The notes beneath the pieces are model-generated. The model was not told the origin of the DNA. It saw only the letters and a program-made list of their open reading frames with translations, and did no database searches. This document shows, in pieces, positions 36,502 through 46,618 of a stretch of 64,000 nucleotides of DNA; position 1 is the first letter of the stretch, and each line of letters starts with the position of its first letter. Both the position numbers and the translations under genes were made by a program. Location of the stretch: contig JAHUZV010000020.1 of the NCBI GenBank assembly GCA_019264575.1, forward strand, positions 56,316 through 120,315, in the 5' to 3' direction. This DNA comes from Vulcanococcus sp. (GTDB lineage Bacteria > Cyanobacteriota > Cyanobacteriia > PCC-6307 > Cyanobiaceae).

Positions 36502-36975
36502 ATGCGATCTCCCCGTTCTACGGAGCTTGCGGGCCTTGGAGCCATCCAGGCCTTTTTTGAGCAGCCCCCCATTCAGCACCTGGGGCTGGAGCTGGCGGTG
36601 TGCTGGATCCTGGAGTGCCTGCTGGATCACGACAGCTACCCCACCGCCTTGATGCACGACCTCAGCGATGCCCACCCCAAGCTGAGGCTCTCGGAAACGG
36701 TGCTGCAGCAGGCCATTCACTTCCTCGATCACGAGGGGGCGATCAGCACTTACAGCCAGCGCTGCCCCAGTCGGGGGCGTCCCCGCCGCATGCTCCATCT
36801 GCAGGAAACCCACCGGCAGGCTGCGCTGGAGCTGATGACGCCATGGCGGCATTGGCTTGAGGAGAATGAAGCGCATCTGCATGGCGGCGCGCATGCCCCC
36901 AGCTCTGGGTTCCACCCTGCTGCTCACCCTGCTCCTGGCTGTCGGCCTGGTGTTCTTCCTGCGGGCCGCCAGTAA
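36502..36975 (+). CDS. Winged-helix-like hypothetical protein
   Basis: A 157-residue protein. Residues about 18-100 (LGLELAVCWILECLLDHDSYPTALMHDLSDAHPKLRLSETVLQQAIHFLDHEGAISTYSQR) have the pattern of a winged helix, with R-G-R-P-R-R-M-L-H-L as the wing. It may be a DNA-binding regulator. The C-terminal 50 residues are low-complexity and overlap the next gene by about 80 bases, so the true stop or frame in that area is worth caution. No target is known. Confidence 0.55.
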   Translation: MRSPRSTELAGLGAIQAFFEQPPIQHLGLELAVCWILECLLDHDSYPTALMHDLSDAHPKLRLSETVLQQAIHFLDHEGAISTYSQRCPSRGRPRRMLHLQETHRQAALELMTPWRHWLEENEAHLHGGAHAPSSGFHPAAHPAPGCRPGVLPAGRQ

Positions 36976-37447
36976 AGACCGCACCACAGTGGTGGAGGTG
37001 CGCTCGTCGCGGCCGCCTCTGGAAGTTCTGCCGGTGATGGCTGATTGGCTGAAGCAGCGCGGTTGGCTGGAGCAGGAAAGCAATCCTGAGCGGCGGCTAC
37101 TGCGGTTCCGCGGCCAGGTGCAGGCCAGCGGAGGGCTGGCGGTGCTGCTCTCGCTGCTGGGGGGTGTGGGCGCTGGTTGTCTGGGCCTCGTGCTGCGCCA
37201 GCTTCTGCCCCAGCTGCACTGGTGGCCGCTGCTGCTGATCGCCCTGGGCCCTTTGGCCGGTGTGCTCTATCGCCGCCGCGCGGCCCGCGATGAATCGGTG
37301 GAGCTGCGCCTGATCAGCCACGATCAGGCCACCGGCAGCGCCCTGCGTTTAAGGGCCCATCGCGATGAGTTGATTGCCCTCGAGCAGGAGCTCGGGCCGC
37401 AGCTGGGGCTTTTCAGCGACGGCAACCTGCTCAGTTCCCCGATCTGA
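36893..37447 (+). CDS. CCB1-like (DUF3529) cytochrome b6 cofactor assembly protein
   Basis: A 184-residue membrane protein. Hydrophobic helices are near residues 5-25 (STLLLTLLLAVGLVFFLRA) and 80-125 (LAVLLSLLGGVGAGCLGLVL, WWPLLLIALGPLAGVLY). The RAASKDRTT sequence after the first helix is, as I recall, typical of the family annotated as cofactor assembly of complex C subunit B. That family is tied to heme c(n) attachment in cytochrome b6. The start is uncertain (36857 to 36893). It overlaps the previous gene. Confidence 0.6.
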   Translation: MPPALGSTLLLTLLLAVGLVFFLRAASKDRTTVVEVRSSRPPLEVLPVMADWLKQRGWLEQESNPERRLLRFRGQVQASGGLAVLLSLLGGVGAGCLGLVLRQLLPQLHWWPLLLIALGPLAGVLYRRRAARDESVELRLISHDQATGSALRLRAHRDELIALEQELGPQLGLFSDGNLLSSPI

Positions 37448-37482
37448 GCCAGAGTGGTGGGCTGACACTGGCGCCTTCACGC

Positions 37483-38319
37483 ATGGCCTGCCTGAGCGGT
37501 CTTCGCCGCAGTGTGCTGCTGGCAGGTCTGCTGCTGGCCACCTTGGGCTTGGCGGCAGCGGCCGAGGCTCCCGCACCACGCAGTGGCGGCAGCGATCCGC
37601 TCACGGGGGTGCGCAGCCGCCTCCAGCGCGATTGGGTGGGTCGCCGCGCCGTCGGGCGTGAGGTGGAGATCCTGGTGATGGCCGGCCATGCGGATTCCCA
37701 GGGCATCCCCGGGGCCGGAACCTCTGGCGCCGCTGTGGATCTGGCTGGTGCACGCCCGATGCAGCCCGGCATCCGCGATGAGCTCTACTGGAACCTCGAG
37801 GTGGCCCGCCGGGTAGTGGAGCTGGGCCGGCAGCGCGGGCTCAACATCCGCTTCTACGACCCGCTGGTGCGCACCATCCACAACGGCGACGACCCCCGCA
37901 CCAACTGGAGTGTGGGCAAGGCCCATGCCGCAGCCGGGGGCTATGCCCTCGAGATTCACTTCGATGCCTACGGCCCCGATGGGGTGGGTTCTGGGGTGAT
38001 CCCGGCCCTGCACCGCCCCCACAGCAGCATTGATGAAAGCCTGGCTCAGGCGTTCGGCGGTTACCCGCGCCAGTTCCGCGGCGGCCTGGGTGGTCCCCGC
38101 CGCGGCATCACGATCCTGGAGATCGGCAAGCTCGAAGCTCCCCTGGAGCCGGCGCTGCGCAACCCAGCCACCCGCGAGCAGGCCCTCGCTGCGATCACTG
38201 CACGGGTGGTGAATGCCCTGGAGCTGGGCGTCGGCGGGGTGGCAGAACCCACAGCCGCCGCAGCCCCAACGCCCGCTTCAGTTCACAGCCCCGTGGGGCT
38301 CGCAGCGGGCGATCAGTGA
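37483..38319 (+). CDS. Exported amidase-like protein
   Basis: A 278-residue exported protein. Signal peptide at residues 1-27 ([22 protein letters not shown]). The domain at about 60-245 has the H-E-H arrangement of N-acetylmuramoyl-L-alanine amidases: [31 protein letters not shown] and [11 protein letters not shown]. The family's catalytic Glu may be in LEIGKLEAP. It may cleave peptidoglycan or be a divergent relative. The C-terminal Ala/Pro-rich tail overlaps hemF tail to tail by 42 bases. Confidence 0.65.
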   Translation: MACLSGLRRSVLLAGLLLATLGLAAAAEAPAPRSGGSDPLTGVRSRLQRDWVGRRAVGREVEILVMAGHADSQGIPGAGTSGAAVDLAGARPMQPGIRDELYWNLEVARRVVELGRQRGLNIRFYDPLVRTIHNGDDPRTNWSVGKAHAAAGGYALEIHFDAYGPDGVGSGVIPALHRPHSSIDESLAQAFGGYPRQFRGGLGGPRRGITILEIGKLEAPLEPALRNPATREQALAAITARVVNALELGVGGVAEPTAAAAPTPASVHSPVGLAAGDQ

Positions 38320-39372
38320 GTCGTCGCCCAGCCAGTTCTGGGGCTTGGTGAACAGCTCGGTGAGCAGCGCTTCACGGCTGCCGGCCTCGGGCTGGTAGCC
38401 GTACTCCCAGCGCACCAGCGGCGGCAGTGACATCAGGATTGACTCGGTGCGGCCGTTGGTCTGCAGGCCGAAGATCGTGCCCCGGTCGAACACCAGGTTG
38501 AACTCCACATAGCGGCCGCGGCGATAGAGCTGGAACTGGCGCTCCCGCTCGCCGTAGGGGGTGTTGTGGCGCTTCTCGGCGATCGGCACATAGCTGGGCA
38601 GGAAGGCATTGCCGCAGGCGCTGGCCAGGGCGAACAGCTGCTCCCAGCTCTGGGGCTGAGCGCCCACCCGTTGGCCGGCGGCGGCGGCGGGGCCTTGGGG
38701 GGCCTGACCTTTGTAGAGAACGCCGCGGGGGTCTTGGTAGTCATAGAAGATGCCGCCCACGCCGCGGGTTTCATCGCGGTGCTTCAAATAGAAGTATTCG
38801 TCGCACCAGGGCTTGAACACCTCGTAGAAGGCGGGGTTCACGCTGTCGCAGGCGCCTTTGAGGGTGCGGTGGAAGTGCTTGGCGTCTTCGAGGAAGGGGT
38901 AGTAGGGGGTGAGGTCGGCGCCGCCGCCGAACCACCACACCGGGCCCGCCTCGAAATAGCGGTAATTGAGGTGAACGGTAGGGATGTAGGGGTTGCGCGG
39001 GTGCAGCACCATCGAGGTGCCGGTGGCGAACCAGCGGTGGCCTTTGGCTTCCGGGCGCTGGCTGAGGATTGAAGGAGGCAGCTCACTGCCTTCCACCTCG
39101 GAGAAATTCACGCCGCCCTGCTCAAACACGCGGCCGCCCTTCATCACGCGGGAACGGCCGCCGCCGCCCTCGGGCCGCACCCAGCTTTCTTCTGCAAAGC
39201 GCCCGCTGCCATCGAGCTGCTCCAAGCCAGCGCAGATCGAGTCCTGCAGACCCATCAGCAGCGCCTTGGCCCGCTGACGCGAATCGGCCGGTGGCGCCTC
39301 CAGGGTTGGCGCGGCGTCGGGTGCGCTGCCCAGCTTGGCTTTGGCTCGCGACAGCAGGCCCTTCAACATCAA
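38278..39372 (-). CDS. hemF: Oxygen-dependent coproporphyrinogen III oxidase
   Basis: A 364-residue HemF, oxidatively decarboxylating coproporphyrinogen III in heme and chlorophyll synthesis. Motifs: [73 protein letters not shown], and [26 protein letters not shown]. The C-terminus has the [21 protein letters not shown] block. About 30-60 residues longer at the N-terminus than E. coli HemF. It overlaps the amidase-like gene at its 3' end. Confidence 0.95.
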   Translation of the reverse strand: MMLKGLLSRAKAKLGSAPDAAPTLEAPPADSRQRAKALLMGLQDSICAGLEQLDGSGRFAEESWVRPEGGGGRSRVMKGGRVFEQGGVNFSEVEGSELPPSILSQRPEAKGHRWFATGTSMVLHPRNPYIPTVHLNYRYFEAGPVWWFGGGADLTPYYPFLEDAKHFHRTLKGACDSVNPAFYEVFKPWCDEYFYLKHRDETRGVGGIFYDYQDPRGVLYKGQAPQGPAAAAGQRVGAQPQSWEQLFALASACGNAFLPSYVPIAEKRHNTPYGERERQFQLYRRGRYVEFNLVFDRGTIFGLQTNGRTESILMSLPPLVRWEYGYQPEAGSREALLTELFTKPQNWLGDDSLIARCEPHGAVN

Positions 39373-39547
39373 TCCAACCGCCCGGGGGGCTCAGGCAAAC
39401 CGCATCACCTTTTCAGCTCACCGGGCCGAGGCACAAGTTTTCGAGAGGGTTCGTGATCACGCTGGCGCTGTGCCCGCAGCGGATCAGGTCCCGCTTCAGG
39501 CCCCTCCAGCCACCGCTTCTAGGATCCGGATCCTTTCCTCCCGCCCG

Positions 39548-40651
39548 ATGGCCAGCGCAGATCAGGCCTTAGCCCAGGCCCTCGCCGCCCTCGAGCTCCT
39601 CACCGATGCCGGCAGCGGCCGCAGCCTGCTTGAGCTGCAGTGGATTCAGCAGGTGCGCGTGCAGAACAACCGGGTGGTGTTTCGCTTGGCTCTGCCTGGG
39701 TATGCCAATGCTCAGCGCGAGCGCATTGCCGCCGATGCCCGCGGTGCCCTGCTGCAAGTGGGCGGTATCGACGATGTGCAGATTGAATTGGCGCCCCCGC
39801 CGGCTCCGGCGGCGGCCCATCAGCAGGCTCCGATCGGTGCGGCGGGCCATGGCGGCGGCGGACCTGAGAAGCAGTCGATCCCCGGCGTGAAGCAGGTGAT
39901 TGCGGTTAGCAGCGGCAAGGGCGGTGTGGGCAAGAGCACCGTGGCCGTGAACCTGGCCTGTGCCCTGGCCGCCTCCGGCCTGAAGGTGGGCCTGCTCGAT
40001 GCGGATATTTATGGCCCCAACGCCCCCACGATGCTTGGGGTGGCGGATCAAACGCCGCAGGTGAGCGGCAGCGGCAACGCCCAGATCCTCACGCCGCTGG
40101 AGAGCTGCGGCATCGCCATGGTGTCGATGGGGCTGCTGATCGATGCCGATCAGCCGGTGATCTGGCGCGGCCCGATGCTCAACGGCATCATTCGCCAGTT
40201 CCTCTATCAGGTGGAGTGGGGTGAACGCGACGTGCTCGTGGTGGATCTGCCCCCCGGCACCGGCGATGCTCAGCTCAGCCTGGCCCAGGCGGTGCCGATG
40301 GCGGGCGTGATCATCGTCACCACGCCGCAGATGGTGTCGCTGCAGGATGCGCGCCGCGGCTTGGCGATGTTCCAGCAGCTCGGCGTGCCCGTGCTGGGCG
40401 TAGTGGAGAACATGACGGCGTTCATCCCGCCCGATGCGCCCGAGAAGCGCTACGAGCTGTTTGGCTCAGGTGGCGGCGCGCAGCTGGCGAAGGAGAGCGG
40501 GGTGCCGCTGCTGGCGCAGTTGCCGATGGAGTTGGCGGTGGTGCAGGGCGGTGATGGTGGCCGGCCGGTGGTGCTAAGCGCTCCGGAATCAGCCACCGCT
40601 CAGGCGTTCCGCGATCTGGCGGCAAGCATGCCGCTGGCGGCCGCCGCATGA
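39548..40651 (+). CDS. mrp: Mrp/ApbC family iron-sulfur carrier ATPase
   Basis: A 367-residue Mrp/NBP35-type P-loop ATPase. An N-terminal MIP18-like domain (residues 1-95) is followed by IAVSSGKGGVGKSTVAVNLA (deviant Walker A), LLDADIYGPNAPTMLG and DVLVVDLPPGTGDAQLSL. The C-terminal Cys pair of classic Mrp (CxxC) is not evident. Known roles are in Fe-S cluster loading. Start ATG 39548. Its stop overlaps the rodA start (ATGA), so the two are coupled. Confidence 0.92.
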   Translation: MASADQALAQALAALELLTDAGSGRSLLELQWIQQVRVQNNRVVFRLALPGYANAQRERIAADARGALLQVGGIDDVQIELAPPPAPAAAHQQAPIGAAGHGGGGPEKQSIPGVKQVIAVSSGKGGVGKSTVAVNLACALAASGLKVGLLDADIYGPNAPTMLGVADQTPQVSGSGNAQILTPLESCGIAMVSMGLLIDADQPVIWRGPMLNGIIRQFLYQVEWGERDVLVVDLPPGTGDAQLSLAQAVPMAGVIIVTTPQMVSLQDARRGLAMFQQLGVPVLGVVENMTAFIPPDAPEKRYELFGSGGGAQLAKESGVPLLAQLPMELAVVQGGDGGRPVVLSAPESATAQAFRDLAASMPLAAAA

Positions 40652-41937
40652 CCCTGCTCGGGCTTTGGGGCCGGCGCCGCAGCGCCATGTTCGCGGCCGG
40701 TGGGCCGCGCCGGCGCCGCTGGGTCGACCGCGTCGACAAGCTGCTCTGGTGGATTCCCCTCGCGATGATTTTCGTGTCGGGAATCCTGATCGCCAGCACC
40801 CAGCGCCAGGCGGATTACGCCGATTGGTACCAGCACTGGATCACAGCAGCGGTGGGCTTGGCCATTGCCCTCGGCCTGGCCCGCGTGCCGGTGGAGAGCA
40901 TCACCCGCTGGCCCTGGGTGATCTACGGCGTCACCGTGGCCAGCTTGATCGCGGTGCGGGTCGTGGGGGTGAGTGCCCTCGGCGCCCAGAGCTGGATCAA
41001 CATTGCCGGCTTCAATGTGCAGCCCTCGGAGTTCGCCAAGATCGGCGCGATCCTGCTGTTGGCACGGGTGCTCTCGCGCCATCCGGTGGAGCGCCCGGTA
41101 GATCTGGTGCGGCCGGTGGCGATCATCAGCTTCCCCTGGCTGCTGGTGCTGGTGCAGCCAGATCTGGGCACCTCTTTGGTGTTTGGCGCGGTGCTGCTGG
41201 TGATGATGTTTTGGTCGGGGATGCCCGGCAGCTGGGTGGTGCTGTTCCTCTCGCCGGTGATCACCGCGATCGTGGCGGGGGTGTTTCCGTGGCTGCTGCT
41301 GGCCTGGATCCCGGCCATGGGTTTGTTGGCCTGGAAAAGCCTGCCCTGGAAGCGCGCCGGCCTCGCGCTGGTGCTTGCGGTGCAGGGGCTCTTCGCTGTA
41401 GCCACCCCGTGGTTGTGGAACAACTTCCTGCAGCCCCACCAACGCGATCGCCTCACCCTGTTTCTCGATCCCAATCAGGATCCGCTCGGCGGGGGCTATC
41501 ACCTCCTGCAGAGCACTGTCGGCATCGGCTCTGGAGGTTGGTTCGGCACCGGCTTGCTGCAGGGCCATCTCACCCTGCTGCGCTTCATCCCCGAGCAGCA
41601 CACCGATTTCATCTTCAGTGCCCTGGGCGAGGAGCTGGGCTTTGTGGGCTCGGTGCTGGCGGTGCTGGGCTTTGTGTTCTGGATCTGGCGCCTGCTGCAG
41701 ATCGCCGGCAAGGCTCGCAGCGATGTGGAGTCGCTGGTGGTGGTGGGCGTTGGGGCGATGGTGATGTTCCAGGTGGTGGTGAACATCAACATGACCATTG
41801 GCCTGGGCCCGATCACCGGCATTCCCCTGCCGTGGCTCAGCTATGGGCGCTCGGCGATGTTGGTGAACTTCATTGCGCTGGGGCTGTGCGCCTCGGTGGC
41901 CCGCCGGGGCGGGCATCAAGGGGCTGCCCGCTGGTGA
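40648..41937 (+). CDS. rodA: Rod-shape/peptidoglycan polymerase RodA
   Basis: A 429-residue SEDS-family membrane protein with about ten transmembrane helices. Signatures: GAQSWINIAGFNVQPSEFAKIGAILLLAR, LVQPDLGTSLVFGAVLL, STVGIGSGGWFGTGLLQGHLTLLRFIPEQHTDFIFSALGEELGF and TGIPLPWLSYGRSAML. It polymerises glycan strands with a class B PBP in cell elongation. It overlaps mrp by 4 bases and the next gene by 4 bases. Confidence 0.92.
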   Translation: MTLLGLWGRRRSAMFAAGGPRRRRWVDRVDKLLWWIPLAMIFVSGILIASTQRQADYADWYQHWITAAVGLAIALGLARVPVESITRWPWVIYGVTVASLIAVRVVGVSALGAQSWINIAGFNVQPSEFAKIGAILLLARVLSRHPVERPVDLVRPVAIISFPWLLVLVQPDLGTSLVFGAVLLVMMFWSGMPGSWVVLFLSPVITAIVAGVFPWLLLAWIPAMGLLAWKSLPWKRAGLALVLAVQGLFAVATPWLWNNFLQPHQRDRLTLFLDPNQDPLGGGYHLLQSTVGIGSGGWFGTGLLQGHLTLLRFIPEQHTDFIFSALGEELGFVGSVLAVLGFVFWIWRLLQIAGKARSDVESLVVVGVGAMVMFQVVVNINMTIGLGPITGIPLPWLSYGRSAMLVNFIALGLCASVARRGGHQGAARW

Positions 41938-43304
41938 GCGCTGCAGAGCCGCTGAGCCTGGAGCAGCTGCGGCAGCTGCTGGCGGAGGGGGTGCCGGCGG
42001 GCAGCAGCGACGACGACAGCGTGCGGCGCCAATGGTGGGCAGCCCTCGCCACTTTGCAAGACGACTTTTTGCTGCCCCTGGGCGCTCAGCAGGGTGTTTG
42101 GCTGGCTTCTCCGCTGCCGGCGTTGCATGAGCCGGCCTTACTGCAGCAGCTGCAGGGCTGGGTGTGGGCGCCGGCTGAGCTGGGGGATCTGTTGCAGGCC
42201 GGTTCGCCGTTGTTGCCGCCGGGGGTGAGCACGGCGCCGGCGCGGGCCGCCGGTGGGTTCCAGCGCTTGCCACTGCTCGAGGCTGATGGCACCGACCCAC
42301 TGCTGCTGGTGCTCACCCCGCGGCTGCAGGTGGCCATGGCTCTGCTGGGAGATCCCGGCCAGCGGCGGCTGGTGGTGCGCTTTGATCCGCCCACCCTCTC
42401 CGCGGCCCTCAGCCTGTTGGATGAGCGCCTGCAGCACACCGACCCCGAGCAGGGCCAGCGGCTGCGCCAGGCGATTCAGGCCCTGGGGCCGCTGCAGAGC
42501 GATGAGCAACTCGCCCAACGCTTCTGGCCGCGGCTGGCGGAACGGCTGGCGGCCATGGCGCCCAGCCTCACCCTGCAGCCGCTGGTGCACCGCAGCGCTG
42601 CCGCCGATGCCACGGCCGCCTCAGGCCCCAGCAGCGAACTGGCGTTGCTGGAGGCCCTCACCCATGAGGTGCGCACACCGCTGGCCACGATTCGCACCTT
42701 GATCCGATCGCTGCTGCGCCGCAGTGATCTGCCCGAGCTGGTACGCCAGCGCCTGCAGCAGATCGATGGGGAGTGCAGCGAGCAGATCGATCGCTTCGGG
42801 CTGATCTTTCTGGCGGCGGAACTGCAGCGGGAGCCCCCCACTGGCGATCAGGCCCTGGCCCGCACCGATCTGGCGCGGCTGCTGGAGCAGCTCGAGCCGG
42901 TGTGGAGCCGGCAGTTGCTGCGCCGCAGCTTGGCGCTGGAGCTCCGTTGCAGCCCTGAGTTGCCGCTGGTGCTGAGCGATCCGGCTCGGCTTGAAACGGT
43001 GCTGGGCGGCTTGGTGGATCGCTTCAGCCGCGGTCTGCCGGCTGGTGCGGTGGTGCGCCTGAGCCTGCAGCCCGCCGGAGCTCGCCTCAAATTGCGCTTC
43101 AGTGCCAGTGCTGCGGTGCTGGTGGAGCCGGGTGAAGCCGCAGCAGCGGAGCGGGTGGGACCGGTTCTCAGCTGGAACCCTGGCACCGGCAGCCTGCAGC
43201 TCAGCCGCCAGGCCACCCAGCGGTTATTTCACAGCCTGGGGGGGAGATTGGCGGAGCGGGCTGGCAATGATCTCACCGTGTTTTTCCCCGTGGCGAGCAG
43301 CTGA
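41934..43304 (+). CDS. Histidine-kinase-like protein with degenerate ATPase motifs
   Basis: A 456-residue protein starting at GTG 41934, overlapping the rodA stop by 4 bases. An intact H-box is present (LTHEVRTPLATIRTLI, His about residue 244) and a dimerisation helix follows. The C-terminal region resembles a HATPase fold, but the N-box Asn is missing (VLGGLVDRFSRG in its place) and no DxGxG box is seen; GTGSLQLS stands at the G2 position. It may be a pseudokinase or phosphatase-type sensor. The N-terminal 230 residues contain no recognised sensor domain or transmembrane helix. Confidence 0.75.
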   Translation: MSAAEPLSLEQLRQLLAEGVPAGSSDDDSVRRQWWAALATLQDDFLLPLGAQQGVWLASPLPALHEPALLQQLQGWVWAPAELGDLLQAGSPLLPPGVSTAPARAAGGFQRLPLLEADGTDPLLLVLTPRLQVAMALLGDPGQRRLVVRFDPPTLSAALSLLDERLQHTDPEQGQRLRQAIQALGPLQSDEQLAQRFWPRLAERLAAMAPSLTLQPLVHRSAAADATAASGPSSELALLEALTHEVRTPLATIRTLIRSLLRRSDLPELVRQRLQQIDGECSEQIDRFGLIFLAAELQREPPTGDQALARTDLARLLEQLEPVWSRQLLRRSLALELRCSPELPLVLSDPARLETVLGGLVDRFSRGLPAGAVVRLSLQPAGARLKLRFSASAAVLVEPGEAAAAERVGPVLSWNPGTGSLQLSRQATQRLFHSLGGRLAERAGNDLTVFFPVASS

Positions 43305-43425
43305 TCGGGCGGGTTTGTTGACGGGTGTGAAGACCCCGCGGTGAGCGGCTGTTGGGCCCAAAACACGGTGCTAGCTTCCGATCGAAACGGTCTGCGGTCC
43401 GCCGACTCCCCTCTCCGGAACAGCC

Positions 43426-43848
43426 ATGGCATTGAGCGGTCAACTCCCGAAGTACATCGGCAGCACGGGCGGTCTGCTCAACGCCGCTGAAACGGAAGAG
43501 AAGTACGCCATCACCTGGACCAGCAGCAAGGTTCAGGCCTTCGAGCTCCCCACCGGTGGCGCCGCCCACATGAATGAGGGCGAGAACATCATGTATTTCG
43601 CCCGCAAAGAGCAGTGCCTGGCTCTGGGCACTCAGCTGCGCACCAAGTTCAAGCCCCGCATCGAGGACTACAAGATCTACCGGATCTTCCCCGGCGGCGA
43701 CACCGAATTCCTGCACCCCAAAGATGGTGTGTTCCCCGAGAAGGTGAACGAAGGCCGTCAGATGGTGGGTCACAACGCTCGCCGCATCGGTCAGAACGGC
43801 AACCCCGCCAGCATCAAGTTCACCGGCAAGAACACCTTCGATTCCTGA
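43426..43848 (+). CDS. psaD: Photosystem I subunit II
   Basis: A 140-residue PsaD, the stromal/cytoplasmic docking subunit for ferredoxin on photosystem I. Signatures: [52 protein letters not shown] and [37 protein letters not shown]. Length is typical (about 140). It forms its own unit with a terminator at 43903. Confidence 0.97.
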   Translation: MALSGQLPKYIGSTGGLLNAAETEEKYAITWTSSKVQAFELPTGGAAHMNEGENIMYFARKEQCLALGTQLRTKFKPRIEDYKIYRIFPGGDTEFLHPKDGVFPEKVNEGRQMVGHNARRIGQNGNPASIKFTGKNTFDS

Positions 43849-43902
43849 GTGCTGCACGCCCCATCCCGCTGCCAGCGGCGGGGCGATCAACCTCTATAAA
43901 GG

Positions 43903-43927
43903 CGGGGCCAGGCGCCCCGTTTTTTTT
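43903..43927 (+). terminator. Terminator after psaD
   Basis: Stem CGGGGC (43903-43908) and GCCCCG (43914-43919), loop CAGGC, followed by eight T (43920-43927). It lies 54 bases after psaD, 17 before trpE. Confidence 0.88.
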
Positions 43928-43943
43928 GCCTGCACGCCCCGTG

Positions 43944-45464
43944 ATGCCTTCTCCCGACCGCGCCACTGTTCTGGCCCAGGCTCAGGCGGGCAACAGCTAC
44001 ATCCCCATCTGGCGCACCTGGCCGGCGGATCTGGAAACACCGCTCACCACCTGGCTGAAGGTGGGATCGGGCAGCGAGCACGGCGTGCTGCTGGAGAGCG
44101 TGGAGGGCGGCGAGCGCATCGGCCGCTGGAGCTTTGTGGTGAGCGATCCGCTGTGGACGCTCACAGTGCGCGGCGATCAGGCGGAGCAGTGCTGGCGCGA
44201 TGGTCGCCGCAGCCAGCGCAGCGGCAATCCCTTTGATCTGCTGCGGGAGGCGCTGCAGCCCTACACCCCCTCATCGATCCCAGGCCTGCCGCCGGTGGGT
44301 CAGCTGTTTGGCTTCTGGGGCTATGAGCTGATTCGCTGGATTGAGCCCACCGTGCCGGTGCATCCCACCGCTGCGGATGGCCCACCGGATGGCTGCTGGA
44401 TGCTCGCCGATAGCCTGCTGGTGTTCGATCAGGTGAAGCGGCAGATCACGGCCGTGGCCTATGCCGATTGCACCGATGGTGCGGATCCTGCCGCCGCCTA
44501 CGACGCGGCGATCCAGCGCCTGGATCGGCTGGAGCGGCGCATGCACGCCCCGCTGCCGCCCGATCTCACGCCGCTCGATTGGCGTGAATCGCCCACGGCC
44601 GAACTACCCACCCGCAGCAACCGCAGCCGGGAGGATTTCGAAGCGGCAGTGCTCACCGCCAAAGACCACATCGCGGCGGGCGATGTGTTCCAGCTGGTGA
44701 TCAGCCAGCGGCTGGAAACGCAGGTGCAGCGTGAGCCCTTTGAGCTGTATCGCAGCCTGCGGATGGTGAATCCCTCGCCCTATATGGCGTTCTTCAACTT
44801 CGGCGGCTGGCACCTGATTGGCTCCAGCCCGGAGGTGATGGTGAAGGCCGAACCGATGGCCGATGGCAGTGGCCGGGTGAAAGCGTCGCTGCGTCCGATC
44901 GCCGGCACACGGCCCCGTGGCGCTGATGAGGCCGAGGATCGGGCGCTTGAAGCCGATCTTCTGGCCGATCCTAAGGAGCGGGCCGAGCACGTGATGCTGG
45001 TGGATTTGGGCCGCAACGATCTCGGGCGCGTCTGCCAGCCCGGCAGCGTCAGCGTGAGTGAGCTGATGGTGATCGAGCGCTACTCCCACGTGATGCACAT
45101 CGTGAGTGAGGTGGAGGGATTGCTCGATCCCCAGCGCGATGTGTGGGATCTGCTGATGGCTTCTTTCCCGGCCGGCACCGTGAGTGGCGCCCCCAAGATC
45201 CGCGCCATGCAGCTGATCAACGCTCTCGAACCCGATGCGCGCGGGCCCTATTCCGGTGTGTACGGCGCCATGGATCTCGGCGGCGCCCTCAACACCGCCA
45301 TCACGATCCGCACGATGGTGGTGCTGCCAGCGGAGGGCGGCGGCTGGCGGGTGCAGGTGCAGGCTGGTGCTGGGCTGGTGGCAGATTCCGTGCCGGCGTC
45401 AGAGTTCCAGGAAACCCTCAACAAGGCCCGCGGCATGCTCAAAGCTCTGGCTTGTCTGGCATGA
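43944..45464 (+). CDS. trpE: Anthranilate synthase component I
   Basis: A 506-residue TrpE, making anthranilate from chorismate in tryptophan synthesis. Seen: YIPIWRTWPADLETPLTTWLKV near the start with the LLESVEGG motif of the feedback site, GDVFQLVISQRLE, PSPYMAFFNFGGWHLIGSSPE, PIAGTRPRG, LVDLGRNDLGRV and the catalytic block FPAGTVSGAPKIRAM. Start ATG 43944. It overlaps gshA by 4 bases (ATGA). Confidence 0.93.
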   Translation: MPSPDRATVLAQAQAGNSYIPIWRTWPADLETPLTTWLKVGSGSEHGVLLESVEGGERIGRWSFVVSDPLWTLTVRGDQAEQCWRDGRRSQRSGNPFDLLREALQPYTPSSIPGLPPVGQLFGFWGYELIRWIEPTVPVHPTAADGPPDGCWMLADSLLVFDQVKRQITAVAYADCTDGADPAAAYDAAIQRLDRLERRMHAPLPPDLTPLDWRESPTAELPTRSNRSREDFEAAVLTAKDHIAAGDVFQLVISQRLETQVQREPFELYRSLRMVNPSPYMAFFNFGGWHLIGSSPEVMVKAEPMADGSGRVKASLRPIAGTRPRGADEAEDRALEADLLADPKERAEHVMLVDLGRNDLGRVCQPGSVSVSELMVIERYSHVMHIVSEVEGLLDPQRDVWDLLMASFPAGTVSGAPKIRAMQLINALEPDARGPYSGVYGAMDLGGALNTAITIRTMVVLPAEGGGWRVQVQAGAGLVADSVPASEFQETLNKARGMLKALACLA

Positions 45465-46618
45465 GCCAACCGCTGTTGCTCAAGGGCTTCGAGGTGGAGC
45501 TCTACACCGGCCGCTCCGACGGCACGGTGGTGGGTTGCTCCGCTGAGGCCGCAGCGGCCCTCGAGGGATTCGTCACCGAACCCGACTGCCGCAACCTCGA
45601 ATACACCACCCCGCCGGCGGCCAGTTACACCGAGCAGCTGCAGCTGTTACTGGAGCCGCGGCTGCGCCTGCGCCACTGGCTGGCAGACAGGGATCTCACC
45701 CTGCTGCCTGGCAGCACCTTGAGCACCGGCGATAGCCACCGCTTCGAGCGCTCCAATCCTGATAACCCTTATCACGCCTACATCGAGGCCACCTACGGCA
45801 CCCGGGTGGTGACGGCCAGCGTGCACATCAACCTTGGCCTCACCGATATGGAGGCCCTGTTTGCGGCCTGCCGGTTGGTGCGCTGTGAGGCGGCGCTGCT
45901 GCTGGCGTTGAGCGCCAGCTCACCGTTTTTGGATGGGGCGGCCACCGGCGCCCATTCCCAGCGTTGGTTGCAGTTCCCGCTCACCCCGGAGCAGGTGCCG
46001 CTGTTTGAGAGCCATCAGCACTACGTCCGCTGGGTGGAAGAGCAGCTCGAGCTGGGCACCATGCAAAACGTGCGCCACCTCTGGACTTCGGTGCGCCCCA
46101 ATGGCGACGACCGGCCCCACGATCTCAACCGGCTGGAGATCCGCATCTGCGATCTGATCGCCGATCCTCTGCTGCTCCTGGCGATCACGGCCTTTGCCGA
46201 GCTCCGCATTCAGCAGTTGCTCAGCGATCCCAAGGCCCACGACCCGTTGCACGCCAGCACCCTCAGCCTTGAGCAACTGGCGGAGCTGGCCGATGCCAAC
46301 GATCGGGCCGCTGCCCGCAGCAGCCTTGATGCGGAGCTGCGGCATTGGCGAGGCGGTGAGCCTCTGCGCGCCCGCCACTGGCTGGCCACGGAGCTGGAGG
46401 CGCTGGCTCCCCTGGCCAAGCAGCTGGGGATGGAGCGCTGGTTGGCGCCTCTCCAAAGCGTGCTGCAGGCGGGCAACCAGGCGCAGCAATGGATCTCGGC
46501 CCATGCCGCCGGCGCGTCTGTGGCGCCCTTGATCGCGGCGGGCGCTGCTGCGATGGCCCAGCGCGAAAGCGAGCTCATGGCCTTGCTTGCGACAGACGGC
46601 GCAGCCCCTTTGGGATGA
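45461..46618 (+). CDS. gshA: Glutamate-cysteine ligase, cyanobacterial type
   Basis: A 385-residue gamma-glutamylcysteine synthetase, the first glutathione step. Signatures: [62 protein letters not shown], and [30 protein letters not shown]. Start overlaps trpE by 4 bases and its end overlaps the ppc start by 4 bases, so trpE-gshA-ppc read as one unit. Confidence 0.9.
   Translation: MSQPLLLKGFEVELYTGRSDGTVVGCSAEAAAALEGFVTEPDCRNLEYTTPPAASYTEQLQLLLEPRLRLRHWLADRDLTLLPGSTLSTGDSHRFERSNPDNPYHAYIEATYGTRVVTASVHINLGLTDMEALFAACRLVRCEAALLLALSASSPFLDGAATGAHSQRWLQFPLTPEQVPLFESHQHYVRWVEEQLELGTMQNVRHLWTSVRPNGDDRPHDLNRLEIRICDLIADPLLLLAITAFAELRIQQLLSDPKAHDPLHASTLSLEQLAELADANDRAAARSSLDAELRHWRGGEPLRARHWLATELEALAPLAKQLGMERWLAPLQSVLQAGNQAQQWISAHAAGASVAPLIAAGAAAMAQRESELMALLATDGAAPLG

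Noticed and set aside
40600-42300. Minus frame of 566 codons opposite rodA
   Set aside because: His/Gln/Pro-rich, antisense to clearly conserved rodA and mrp. A high-GC shadow frame.
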